Assembly: GCA_947044405.1 (NCBI GenBank)
Contig: CAMRHE010000358.1
Coordinates: forward strand, 1,550,001 to 1,614,000
DNA from: Leptodactylus fallax
Taxonomy: Eukaryota > Chordata > Amphibia > Anura > Leptodactylidae
Direction of reading: 5' to 3'
DNA: 64,000 nucleotides
The notes below the pieces were generated by a model that was given only the letters and a program-made list of their open reading frames with translations, had not been told where the DNA came from and ran no database searches. Positions 1 to 9,610 of this stretch are shown in pieces (the first letter of the stretch is position 1; the number at the start of each line of letters is the position of its first letter). The position numbers and the translations under genes were made by a program.

Positions 1-547
1 ATTGGTAGTTTGATAACAATTTTCCTTCTGACAGACTCCATTAAATCAGTAACATTTTATCCCTCTCTGCCTTTCTGCTTTCATAACATTTTACATTTTA
101 TTTCAGTGCAGCTGTACGAGACCTTGTATTTTGTGGGTACATAAGACTTTTTGATTAGATTTTATTACTTTTTTGTTTTTGAGAGCTGAGATGAACAGAA
201 ACCATCAAATCTAGCATTGGAATTTTAAGGTTTATCATGTAGAATAAATAACGCACTATTTTTATTTTAGGGGTTGTTACGGATATGGTTATACCAATTT
301 TATGTTTTGGTTTTTTTTGATTAACAAGGGGGAAAAAAAGTCTATTTTTCCATTTTTTCTGTAAAACAAAGCATTGAGTGCAGCATATAAGGGGTTAAAT
401 GGCGAATTTGCTTTCTGATTGATAATGGGGGATGATATCATGAAGTCCATGGTATATGAAGTTCTCTCCCTGCACACTGTCAGCTGCAGGTGTTCTCCTC
501 CACAGTAGTTAAAGAGAAACTGTGAGTATATGCAACTCCGTTTTATG
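1..547. other. Unassigned 5' flank
   Basis: AT-rich sequence with no recognised coding exon or repeat boundary. The open frames here are short and have no family resemblance. Confidence 0.6.
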
Positions 548-838
548 CTAAGGCCCACAGAAAAAAAAAGATGGCGGGAAAAATCACGATGCCCAATGCA
601 CCGCTTTCAGCCCTGCAGCGCTTTCTGCCTCCTTTATAGTTATATTGAAACTGCCGGAATTTCCATAGGTATAATGGACATGCTCACATTTCCAAAACCG
701 CAACGGTTTTTTAAATCGCAGCGTCTCCACTGCACGTATTTTCCTGCATTGTGGGGATGAGATTCGCTAGAATCCCATCCACTACAAAGTGACTGTAAAA
801 TGCCACAGAAAAAAAAACATGGGGCCCTCGACTTAAAA
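548..838. mobile_element. MITE, 'aaggcccca...tggggcc' family, copy 1 (diverged)
   Basis: It starts ctaaggcccacag and ends catggggccctcgac. Inside are the family's paired segments: gttatattgaaactgcc facing ggcagtttcaat-like sequence, and gattcgctagaatcccatcc near the right end, shared with the copies at 19.1 and 28.7 kb. It is a non-autonomous inverted-repeat DNA element without coding capacity. Confidence 0.6.
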
Positions 839-1559
839 CAGTGATATCTCAAAATCTAGGTGGGCTACAGACATGAGCTTGGTCTTGTTTTAGCTATTTA
901 AAGTGCCATCTCTGCAGTCTCCCTGGGTGTATGCTGCTTGGGGTAAACTGTAATGCACTTTGCTCAAACCCTGAGGAGGGTTCATCCAGAACTATGGAGG
1001 GTTTAAAGGGAACCCGAGGCTTAGCTTTAGATTTTCGCCACAGTCTTCAAAGCAAATGTGCATGTTGGACTTTTCCAACATATATTATTGCAATGTGAGC
1101 ATACCCTTAGAGGGTGTTTTGTTTTTTTTACAGTATGTTCCATAAGCAGCACCACTTGTAATATTCACCAGTAAAAAGAAAAACTCAATTTGGGCTGGAA
1201 AACCCTTTACCCAACGTGCAGACATGCAACTATAAAAATTATTTTTTATTAATATAGCACCAACATATTCTGCGGCGCATAAACTAAACCTTGTATTTTC
1301 TGCTGCAGGTCCAACTGCAAAAAAAAATCTACATTAGATTTATTGTACATCTTGTGATATGAACATCCAGTAAGGTAAGATCACACAATGGTGTGGTATG
1401 TCACTTGATGTGGATTTTTATGCGTTGCATGTAAGAAAGGAACATACTTGACAGTTTCGGCACTGAAAATAGGGTCTAGCGGTGAATGTATTTCAACCGT
1501 GTGAACATACCCTTAGTTGCATTGCGTTAAAGTACTGCCCACTCCTATAGTGTTGCAGC
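839..1559. other. Unassigned interval with repeat fragments
   Basis: No gene seen. At about 1240-1285 there is a reverse L2/SINE tail fragment (atatagcaccaacatattc). At about 1374-1515 a possible small MITE ends in gtgaacatacccttag, an end also found near 61050. Confidence 0.45.
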
Positions 1560-2065
1560 TGATACCGCTCAGAACTGTTTTGCTGGTGGAGGACCTCATG
1601 TGTAGACACCATGCAGGACTATACAGGTCGCGCGATCCACCGAACCAGTGCTCCCCCCTGTAACCATCTAGACAACGCCCCCTGCTGGATCTGCTGCGCA
1701 TTCCATAACCCGAACTCTCACACCATTGCAGCCGAGGCTGGAGGAGTCATCGCAATATGCGGCGCTTTGGGTAAAGTCTGTGAAGAAGACGCACGGCATA
1801 ATAATGTACACAGAGCTGTATATGCCGGCGCAGTGACTCCGCCCTCCTCTTCTCCCATACACGGTGTGAACATGAAGGACGCACGGCGAGTGGGCGGAGC
1901 CTCTGAGTGCTACCGGCAGAAGGCTTGTCCTGAATAGGCCTGATCTCTACACACAGGTACACAGGTTGCGCTACTGCTCACATGCGGTTCTTGTGCACTT
2001 TATGAACCGATGTTACTGACATTCGTAACTGCATGTAGTTTTCTACTTTGCCTCTCGGGGCGCTA
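1560..2065. promoter_or_regulatory. CpG-rich island, candidate EPM2A promoter or untranslated first exon
   Basis: About 30 CpG dinucleotides occur in 500 bp, while the surrounding DNA is CpG-poor. The island contains actccgccc (near 1838) and gtgggcgg (near 1890), which resemble Sp1/KLF GC boxes, and a CTCF-like core at 1676-1688. The open frame across it (1611-1937) has no recognisable protein. In mammals EPM2A starts in a CpG island, and here coding exon 1 has none. An unrelated CpG-rich repeat cannot be excluded. Confidence 0.5.
1676..1688 (-). promoter_or_regulatory. CTCF-like motif in CpG island
   Basis: CGCCCCCTGCTGG closely matches the reverse complement of the CTCF core (CCAGNAGGGGGCG type). 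Occupancy cannot be told from sequence. Confidence 0.5.
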
Positions 2066-2152
2066 AAAGACTTGCGTTTACCATTATAATACAGAGTGTA
2101 CCTTGTCCTGGGTTATTGCTACAGTTCTGATGATCTGCAAGGACAACTATCT

Positions 2153-2373
2153 ATGTTACTTATATAGTGCTAACATATTCCAGAGCGCTTTACAGCTGGT
2201 GTCATCTCTCACTGTCCCAAGTAGTGCTCACTATCTAAATTCCCTATCAGTATGTATTTGGAGTACCCAGAGGAAACCAAGGCAGTGACGCAGACTCCAT
2301 GTAGGTAGTGTCCTGGATTCAGACCAACGCCCAGCGCTGCAAGGCAACAGTGCTAACCACTGAGCCATGCTGT
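2153..2373 (-). mobile_element. tRNA-derived SINE with L2-type tail, reverse orientation
   Basis: Read on the minus strand it starts cagcatggctcagtggttag, an A-box-like region, then a decayed B box (ggtctgaatcc), a body shared with the SINE at 7069-7309, and a tail gcactatataagtaa. The tail matches the 3' end of the L2-like LINE at 13.4 kb, the likely source of its reverse transcriptase. Confidence 0.75.
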
Positions 2374-2626
2374 TTTTTATCCTGTTCCAGACCGACGGCT
2401 GACTGTATACATCCGGGTTGGCCACTCTTTAAGCATAACTAAACTTTCAAAACTTTAGATTTTCTGGCATCGTTTGTGTCATTAACCCTTTACCTACATC
2501 CGACATCCGAATACATGGTCTTTAAACATGGCAGCTGTCATAGTCGCCTGGTGTCCACTGTATTACATCCACTCCTGATACCGTGACTCTGTCTTTAGTC
2601 TCTTCCCCCACCTGATGCCTCCTTAG

Positions 2627-3008
2627 GGGGCGTTCACACTACCATTGGTAATGTCTGTTGCTGTCTATCGTCATAGGATGATAGCACCAGACATTAAACT
2701 GTTGCAGAGAATGGTCACAGACTGATTCTGTGTCCATTACCATTGACACTAATGTAAACAACATGATGGACACTCATGTTTGTTTACTTTTGTAATGGAA
2801 GATAAAGTCGTTCTTGCAGGACTTTATCTTCCGTTACAAAGGTAGACAAACATGACAGAGGTAACTTCAGTCACGTTGTTTACATTAGTGTCAATTGGAA
2901 TGGACACAGAAACAGTTTGTGACCGTTCTCAGCAAGTTTAATGTCCGTTGCTGTCATCCTATGATGGAAGACAGCAAAAGACATTAACAACGGTAGTGTG
3001 AACGCCCC
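2627..3008. mobile_element. MITE with ggggcgttcacactacc inverted ends
   Basis: The left end ggggcgttcacactacc faces the right end ggtagtgtgaacgcccc. The interior is a near-complete palindrome centred near 2815 (ataaagtcg...ggactttat). It has no coding capacity. A diverged relative lies at 6617-6980. Confidence 0.8.
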
Positions 3009-3629
3009 AAATTCAGTAAGTGTGACTTTAAGACAGAACTCAAGTGACCAGTGAGCCCACTCTCTCTACAGTGATAGCAACATAGAATTGAGCCCTGAGA
3101 CCTGCAGAGCTGGAGAAACTTAGTGTTACCAAACTAAGGAGTGGAATACACCTGGGAGGGGGAGCTACTTTCCTTTAAGTGTCACAGTCAAGTCTGAAAA
3201 GACTAGGGAGAATCATGAGTGTGCAGAGATATAGACATTACATTGGGGTATATGAGTGTGCCAGGATGTAGAAATTACATCTGCGAGTTGTCCCACTGTC
3301 CCAGTTGGTGGCCAGGCGGTTATGTGATCCACCTGTAGACGGAAGCTGTATGAGCTGCTGGGTCCAAGAGTCCTAGGGTCTAGGATTACACCACTACCAT
3401 GTCCATGTCGATACAACAATATGTGCACCTATATAAAAATTACCATAATGGAGAGGGAGCACTCTGTGTTATTAATAAATCACAAAACATGAAAAATGTG
3501 AAAAACAGAGAAAAGTTTTTATTAAAAACAGGTAGAAACAATTTAAATGCCATACAAGCACAAATTATAAAGATCCCCACGCACGCAGGGGGCTAATAGA
3601 TAAAAATCGTACATAATATATATGATATT
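3009..3629. other. Unassigned interval before the first Tc1 copy
   Basis: No coding exon recognised. The segment from about 3480 (aaaagtttttattaaaaaca) may be the 3' tail of the L1-like LINE whose coding end lies beyond the Tc1 copy at about 6.05-6.54 kb. That link is weak. Confidence 0.35.
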
Positions 3630-3722
3630 CGAGTGCATCTCAATGAGAATATCATCAAAAAGTTATTTTTTTTTTTTTAGTAATTCAATTGAAAAAGTGA
3701 AACACATATATTATATTGAGTC

Positions 3723-4612
3723 TGTATCGTCTCTGCCTGTTCAGGTCTCTGCGCCACCCTCCACTCACACGCTTTGGCGCATGAGGCAAGTTCAGTTTGA
3801 TTCCTTGCTTAAGGTTCTTGTTGCTCAGTCTGAAGTCCTAGTACTTCTACTCTGTAATTGAATTTCAGCCACACCCATCTCCTGCAACTTGTTTTTTTCT
3901 GCTCCTCTAACAGTTAATCTTAGCCTTGCCTGTGTGATTGACAGCCTGTCTACCAATCAAGTCTGGGGCAGGTCCTGGACTTCCTATATACAGGTTATCA
4001 GCCCACACAGATTGGCTGGCTATTACTCTGTCCTGTGACTTTGTCCTCGCTAGCTTCCTGCTTGCCCTTACTGTATTATTTCTGACCTTTGGCTTCCCTT
4101 GTGACTACTCCTTTGAATTACGATTTGGTACTGCTTTGTCTTTCTGGCTGTGACACTTGGCTTGCTGACTTCACTTCTGTGTTGTTTTGTCTTGTTCTGT
4201 GTGTCACTTATTCAGAGAAGGGATTGCCTCCAAGTTGTCAGCTGTCACCTAGTGGAAGAGTGAAGAAATCAGGCGATACCTTTTAGAGGCTGAGTATATT
4301 TGATAAGTAAGCTTTCGGAAGTCTAGCTCCCTTCATCAGACATGGGATGAAGGGAACTAGACTTCCGAAAGCTTACTTATCAAATATACTCAGTTAGCTT
4401 CTAAAAGGTATCGCCTGATTTCTTCACTCTTCCACTAGTTTCTATGGCTAACACGGTACAACATTATACTACTAGCTGTCAACTAGGAAAGTCAGGCAAG
4501 TAGGCAGGGACAGGGGCTGGGTCTAATTTAGGACTCACTGTCTCTGTTTTTCCCTTCCTCCCAGGTTTCTGCAGCAGCATTGGGGAATTTCTCAACTAGC
4601 AATTCCCTTACA
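3723..4612. mobile_element. Solo LTR, copy 1, inserted in Tc1 element A
   Basis: It begins TGTATCG, ends CCCTTACA, and is flanked by the 5-bp duplication GAGTC (3718-3722 and 4613-4617). TG...CA ends with a 5-bp duplication are the hallmark of LTR integration. No internal gag-pol region is present, so it is a solo LTR left by recombination. It is itself interrupted by the insertion at 4252-4470. A second copy with its own duplication is at 7588-8239. Confidence 0.85.
4252..4470. mobile_element. Penelope-like palindromic insertion, copy 1, within the solo LTR
   Basis: It starts gtggaagagtgaagaaatc and ends ggtacaacattatact, the same ends as the insertion at 30439-32453. Flanks agctgtcaccta and agctgtcaacta form a 12-bp duplication with one mismatch. 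The left arm 4252-4339 is repeated inverted at about 4346-4435. On the minus strand it holds CTGATGA (4333-4339) and GAAA (4313-4316) separated by a small stem, a hammerhead-like arrangement reported for Penelope-like element ends. Family assignment is inferred. Confidence 0.6.
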
Positions 4613-4800
4613 GAGTCATTACAAACATAGTGAACTTTTTCAAGTGTTTATTTATGTTAATGTTGATGATTATGGCTTACAGCCAAGGAAAAACATAAGT
4701 CATTATCTCAGAAAATTTGAATAATTAACTCAAAACAGCTGCAAAGGCTTTCTAAGCGTTTAAAAAGGTCCCTTAGTCTAGTTAAATAGGCGACACAATC

Positions 4801-5761
4801 ATGGGGAAGACTGCTGACTTGACAGATGTCCAGAAGACAGTCACTGACACACTCTACAAGGAGGGTAAGCCACAAAAGGTCATTGCTAAAGAAGCTGACT
4901 GTTCACAGAGTGTTGTATCAAAGCATATTAATGGAAAGTGGAGTGGAAGGAAAAAGTGTGGTAGAAAAAGGTGCACAAGCAACCGGGATAACCGCAGCCT
5001 TGATAGGATTGTTAAGAAAAGGCCATTCAAAAATTTGGGGGAGATTCATAAGGAGTGGACTGCTGCTGGAGTCAGTGCTTCATGAGCCACCACACACAGA
5101 AGTATCCAGGACATTGGCTACAAGTGTCGCATTCCATGTGTCAAGCCACTCATGACCAATAGACAACGCCAGAAGCGTCTGACCTGGGCCAAGGAGAGAA
5201 AGAACTGGACTGTTGCTCAGTGGTCAAAGGTGTTGTTTTCAGATGAAAGTAAGTTTTGCATTTCATTTGGAAAATCAAGATCCCAGAGTTTGGAGGAAGA
5301 GTGGAGAGGCCACAATCCAAGCTGCTTTTGGTCTAGTGTGAAGTTTCCACAATCTGATGGTTTGGGAAGCCATGTCATCTGATGTCAGCGCAGCCGTCTA
5401 CCAGGAAATTCTAGAGCACTTCATGCTTCCCTCTGCTGACAAGCTTTTTGGAGCTGGAATTTTCATTTTCCAACAGGATTTGGCACCTGTCCACACTGCC
5501 AAAAGTACCAATACCTGATGTGATAACCACAGTATCACTGTGCTTGATTGGCCAACCAAATCGCCTGACCTTAACCCCATAGAGAATCTATGAGGTATTG
5601 TCAAGAGGAAGATGAGAGACACCAGACCCATCAATGCAGACGAGCTGAAGGCTGCTATCAAAGCAACCTGGGCTTCCATAACACCTCTGCAGTGCCACAG
5701 GCAGATGCCAAGCCGCATTGATGCAGTCATTCATGCAAAAGGAGCCCCGACCAAGTATTGA
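4801..5761 (+). pseudogene. Tc1-type transposase pseudogene (element A)
   Basis: Tc1 transposases bind the terminal repeats through two helix-turn-helix units and cut DNA with a DDE catalytic triad in the nucleus. Visible here are the N-terminal helix-turn-helix region (MGKTADLTDVQKTV), the first catalytic motif FSDESKF, the second as FQQDLAPVH and the third as SPDLNPIENL, followed by the usual C-terminal PTKY. The frame is broken by an in-frame TGA at 5083-5085, a frameshift between about 5290 and 5360, and at least two more stops including a TGA replacing the Trp after IENL. This is the most decayed of the recognisable transposases here. It cannot make active enzyme. Confidence 0.93.
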
Positions 5762-6044
5762 GTGCATTTACTGTACATACTTTTCATTTGGCCAACATTT
5801 CTGTGTTAAATAATTTTTTTACAGTTGGTCTTATATAATATTCTAATTTTCTGAGATTAATTACGTTTGCGTTTTCCTTGGCTGTAAGCCATAATCATCA
5901 ACATCAGCAGAAAGAAACACCTGAAAAAGTTCACTCTGTTTGTAATGACTCAATACAATATGTGTTTCACTTTTTCAATTGAATTACTAAAAAAAAAAAA
6001 ATAACTTTTTGATGATATTCTAATTTATTGAGATGCACTTGTAT

Positions 6045-6540
6045 ATATTATTGTAAAAATAAAAAAGGGGGGAAAAAAGATGAAGAAATAAGAAAATAAA
6101 GAACATGTACAGCAGATAATAATAAAAGTCATAAAATAAAACCAAAGAAATAAGGAATGGGGAGAGGAAAGGGGAAAGGATAAGCCAAGGGAGATAAACT
6201 GGAGAGAAATCACAGACTGCATCAAGGCAAATAAGTATAAGGTGGTAACATCGTCACATAGTTACCGCTAGCTGGACATAATAACATTCATGGAGACAGG
6301 TAATAGCTAATCTCAGAGCCTGAGGGACCACATAATCAAGCCAAGGGCGCCAAATACCTTTGAACTGGTCATACGTATCTGTACGAGTGGCCACTATCCT
6401 CTCATATAGCATGATAAGATGAATCCTATGTAGTACAGCAGAGTGTGATAAGGTGGGGGTACACCATTGGGAAGCAATATGTATGCAGGTAGTCATGGTA
6501 ATAAATTGAATCAGGCAAAAAACCTTATTATTAACTCCAT
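6045..6540 (-). pseudogene. L1/Tx1-like LINE, 3' end of ORF2, truncated
   Basis: The minus-strand frame 6254-6496 contains IMLYERIVATRTDTYDQF followed by WRPWLDYV. This resembles the extreme C-terminus of L1-clade ORF2 proteins, where a Glu-Arg, Thr and WxPWL pattern is typical. The sequence toward 6045 is a purine-rich 3' tail. No reverse transcriptase core is present, so this is a dead 5'-truncated copy. Its 3' side abuts Tc1 element A, which may have inserted into it. Assignment rests on this short motif. Confidence 0.55.
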
Positions 6541-6616
6541 TTCAACTCATTTTTCGTTCAGCTTTTTTTAAAAATCTTTGCATGTTGTTCTCCCTCTTCG
6601 TACCTTATTTATTGAC

Positions 6617-6980
6617 ATTATTAATGTCTGTTGCAGTCGTTTGTCATAGGACATTAACTGTACTAGTGTAACTAATGGGCCCAGACAGAGTCCCCTGTGT
6701 CTGTGTGAGTTTCTATTGATCGTAATGAAAGCAACATGACTGTTGCTGTGTTCTGTTGTGTTTCTTTACTTTGTAATGGAAGAAAAAGTCCTACATGCAG
6801 GCCTTTTTCTTCCATCAGAAAATTAAAAAAACTTGATGGAAGAAAGCCTCAGTCATGTTTGTTACATTAGGGTAAATGTAGACAGACACCCATCAGAGGG
6901 GGCTTCGTCTGCATCTGTCATTTAATGTCTGTTGCACTCATTCTGTGACGCAACAGACATTAAATAACAGTAGCCTTAGT
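6617..6980. mobile_element. MITE related to the 2627-3008 element, diverged
   Basis: It shares aatgtctgttgc and acagacattaa at its two ends and the internal palindrome aagaaaaagtcc...ggcctttttctt. The outer ends are degraded. Confidence 0.6.
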
Positions 6981-7068
6981 GCAAAAAAATGCAGCCATAC
7001 AGCAGTGTGGCCCAACCAAGGGTAGCAGTGATCAAGTTAACAGTATTAGGGTGCAAACAAACTACATG

Positions 7069-7309
7069 GGCAGCACTGTGGCTCAGTAGTTAGCACTGCA
7101 GCCTTGCAGCGCTGGAGACCTGGGTTCGAATCCTGCCTAGGACAACATCTGCAAGGAGTTTGTATGTTCTCCCTGTGTTTGCGTGGATTTCCTCCCACAG
7201 AATAGGGAATATAGATTGTGAGCCTTATATGGGACAGTGACTGTCAATGCTTGTAAAGCACTGCTGAATAAGATGGTGCTATATAAGTAAGCAAAATAAA
7301 AAAAATAAA
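7069..7309 (+). mobile_element. tRNA-derived SINE with L2-type tail
   Basis: An A-box-like segment (tggctcagtagttagcac) and a perfect B box (gggttcgaatcc) form an internal RNA polymerase III promoter. The body runs into ggtgctatataagtaa and an A-rich tail. TACATG is present at both flanks (7063-7068, 7310-7315), a probable target duplication. The B box is intact, so transcription is possible. It is not a functional tRNA gene. Confidence 0.85.
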
Positions 7310-7587
7310 TACATGCTCTCAGGACTGACAACAGACTGTGTTTGTGTTTACATAGAGAGATAACAGACATTGTGCAAGCTTTTATCAGCAAACTGCAGTT
7401 AGATAACCAGAAGATATAAGCTCTGAAAGTAATCTAGAGAACTCAGCCCCTTCCCCTCCAGAGAGCAGTGAGTCATGTCATCCGTCCTGGATCAGATAAC
7501 AGGCCAGTGCCTTGACAACTATATATAAACAATGGGAGGAATAATTTCACATAGCAGGCAAACAAAGTAGCATTTATAAAGCAATGT

Positions 7588-8239
7588 TGTAATGTTTCTG
7601 CCAGTTCGGGTCTCTGCGCCACCCTCCGCTTGCACGCTGCAGCGCAGCAGATGTGTTCAGTTTGATTCCATGCTTAAGGTTCTTGTTGCTCAGTCTGAAC
7701 ACTGTCCTATGTAATTGAATTTCAGCCACACTCGTCTCCTGCACCTAGTTTCTTTCTGCTCCTCTAACAGTTAATCTTAGCCTTGCCTGTGTGATTGACA
7801 GCCTGTCTACCAATCAAGTCTGGGGCAGGTCCTGGACTTCCCATATACATGTCATCAGCCCATACAGGTTTGCTGGCTATTGCGATTCTGTCCTGTGACT
7901 TTGTCCCTGCTAGCTCCTCTTCTATTATTATTATTCTGACTTCTGTCTTTTGGCTTTTCTTATGACTACTCTTTTGGCTTACGATTTGGTACTGCTTTGT
8001 CTCTCTGGCTTTGGTCCTTGACTTGCTGACTCCTCTTCTGTGTTGTGTCTTGTCTTGTTCTGTGTTACACTTATTCAGAGTAGGGATCGCCGCCAAGTTG
8101 TTCCTGTCATTAGGACAGTGAGACAAGTAGGCAGGAACAGGGGCTGGATCGAGTTTAGGGCTCACTGTCTCTGTCATTCCCTTCCTCCCAGATTTCAGCA
8201 GCAGCACTAAGGTATTGCTCAACTTGCAACTCCCTTACA
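7588..8239. mobile_element. Solo LTR, copy 2
   Basis: It begins TGTAATGTTTCTGCC and ends CTCCCTTACA. The perfect 5-bp duplication AATGT sits at 7583-7587 and 8240-8244. It is colinear with copy 1 at 3723-4612 minus that copy's inner insertion. No internal retroelement genes are present. The open frame on the minus strand here is LTR sequence and not a gene. Confidence 0.88.
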
Positions 8240-8244
8240 AATGT

Positions 8245-8754
8245 ATTTAGTAAAACTTGAATTAATAGATAGGATCCTTGAGATGGGATTTCCCCTTTAA
8301 CTGACTGAAACATTCAGACTTATTTCTGAATCTTCTTTTTTGGCTCTGGCTACCTTTTACCTATTTGCCTGGTATCGTATATAAATGAATAAAGTCATAA
8401 TGCTTTAAATTGCAGAGTAATCCAGAGTGCCGTGAATTTCTTTGCATAGGATCTGCCTGTGCATGCGTCCCATTGGCTAATCCTTCTAAAAAGGACAGAC
8501 TCGGGTATCCGCTGTGTAACCATTTGGAATCCTTTTTGTACCAAACCTTTATTTTTTTTTTAAAAACTGTTTGCAAGCAGACGGATATCAGGGGCAAGTG
8601 TGAACTTAGCGTTACAATGACATATACTTGTTATAATGACATTTGCAATATCTGTAATATTTTACAGTCACTAATTTCAGAAAATGGTTTAATGTATATA
8701 TGGGTGGCTGTAAATAGCGCTTAATACTTCTAATGGTGAAGCCAATAATAATTT
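8245..8754. other. Sequence just upstream of coding exon 1
   Basis: AT-rich with no CpG cluster, no clear TATA box and no recognised repeat. It is consistent with intron sequence ending at the candidate acceptor near 8776, or with an atypical promoter. Confidence 0.5.
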
Positions 8755-8776
8755 GCCTATTATTAATCTTTTGTAG
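8755..8776 (+). promoter_or_regulatory. Candidate 3' splice site just upstream of the laforin start codon
   Basis: The sequence attattaatcttttgtag ends in AG at 8775-8776, five bases before the ATG. It has a short pyrimidine stretch and a branch-like attaat. No TATA box, GC box or CpG cluster is nearby. This fits a coding exon preceded by an untranslated exon. An alternative is plain 5' UTR with a chance AG. Confidence 0.5.
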
Positions 8777-8781
8777 AGACC

Positions 8782-9034
8782 ATGAAGGCAATGTTGTTCA
8801 GATTCGGTGTAGTCATCACTCTCGGTCACACAGACACTGAAATGTTAGTACTTGGATCAAGAGCAGAGATGGGAGCCTGGGATCCTCAGTTTGCTGTACC
8901 AATGAAGCCCACACGCTGCCCTCTGTCTACTATTGAGCCATCTCTCTGGGTGGGAGAGGTACTGTTGGAAGAACCATGCCACAAATTTTGGTTCAAGTTT
9001 ATCAAGAAAGAAGCTGGAGTGTTAATATGGGAAG
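8782..9034 (+). CDS. EPM2A: EPM2A (laforin) coding exon 1, CBM20 starch/glycogen-binding module
   Basis: Laforin is a cytoplasmic glycogen phosphatase that binds polyglucosan through an N-terminal CBM20 module. This exon encodes most of that module. The frame opens with MKAMLFRFGVV, matching the FRFGVVV start of mammalian laforin. It continues through GSRAEMGAWDP, whose Trp corresponds to human W32, and ends at KFWFKFIKKE followed by WEG, where the Lys corresponds to human K87. The donor is gaag|gtacta after base 9034, leaving phase 1, which joins exactly to exon 2 to rebuild the conserved [11 protein letters not shown]. An in-frame TAA at 8764-8766 closes the frame upstream. The first ATG (8782) has A at -3. 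The second (8791) aligns better with the mammalian start but has a weaker context. Identity is near certain; the start codon is not settled. Confidence 0.95.
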
Positions 9035-9297
9035 GTACTAAGGGAAATCTTTTTAGTAACTGCATTGCTTTTTATATGGAAATCGATTGTAGATGATTTG
9101 ATTTATCTTATTGAAAGAAATATTTTCTGGACCCTAGTTGTCAGGCACTTTGCACATCACTTTTGAGAGAGCAAAAAAGGATCAGATGCCAACATCTCTT
9201 GCCAACATCAGATGCCAACAGAGAGTAGCATGGCATTGGTTGTGATAGTCTATCCTGTTAAAAAGGGAAACCTAAAAGTCAGTGGAATCCTTGAGTT

Positions 9298-9343
9298 TCT
9301 CTTGTCTTGTCTTGTTCTGTGTTACACTTATTCAGAGTAGGGT
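9298..9343. repeat. Fragment of the solo-LTR family
   Basis: About 45 bases, including ttctgtgttacacttattc and cagagtaggg, match 8045-8090 of the second solo LTR. No ends or duplications are left. Confidence 0.6.
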
Positions 9344-9530
9344 CATTTTGATGTCTTTGGTTGTCATTATGATTTAAAAAGAGAAAACACAGAAGTTTGA
9401 CAATAAATGGCTTAAACCAACCACTAACCATGAGTGGAGAAAAAGTTTTTGTGTTATAATTCATATTATCTGTAAAAAGGCCAAAAAATCCAAAAAATCT
9501 GCCGGGGTATATAAACTTTTTAACACAACT
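9344..9530. mobile_element. Right-end fragment of a different Tc1-like element
   Basis: The segment ccatgagtggagaaaaag to tataaactttttaacac followed by aactgta resembles the terminal repeat of Tc1-like elements ending in cacaactgTA. No transposase sequence remains. Confidence 0.5.
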
Positions 9531-9610
9531 GTATATCCATTGTGGCTTTTTTAAAGATAGAACTCATGATGTCAGAGTAACATGGTCTTGCTGTGGTAGG
9601 GTGCAATAGA

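Larger units (their letters stand above)
3630..6041 (+). mobile_element. Decayed Tc1/mariner element A, left inverted repeat split by a solo LTR
   Basis: The left end cgagtgcatctcaatgagaa and the right end ttattgagatgcacttg are inverted repeats. Longer matching arms include tcatcaaaaagtta and gtgaaacacatat. A TA follows the right end; the left TA is mutated. The left arm is continuous up to attgagtc at 3722 and resumes at 4613 with gagtcattac, showing that an 890-bp LTR inserted after this element. The transposase at 4801-5761 is dead. Confidence 0.88.

Noticed and set aside
1611..1937. 108-codon frame in the CpG-rich island as a protein
   Set aside because: No homology. GC-rich DNA has few stops, and overlapping frames on the other strand are equally open.
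7069..7160. Genuine tRNA gene
   Set aside because: A and B boxes are present, but they lead into a SINE body with L2-type tail and target duplication. No cloverleaf acceptor stem was found.
7764..8222. 152-codon minus-strand frame as a gene
   Set aside because: It lies entirely within a solo LTR bounded by TG...CA and a 5-bp duplication and has no recognisable domain.
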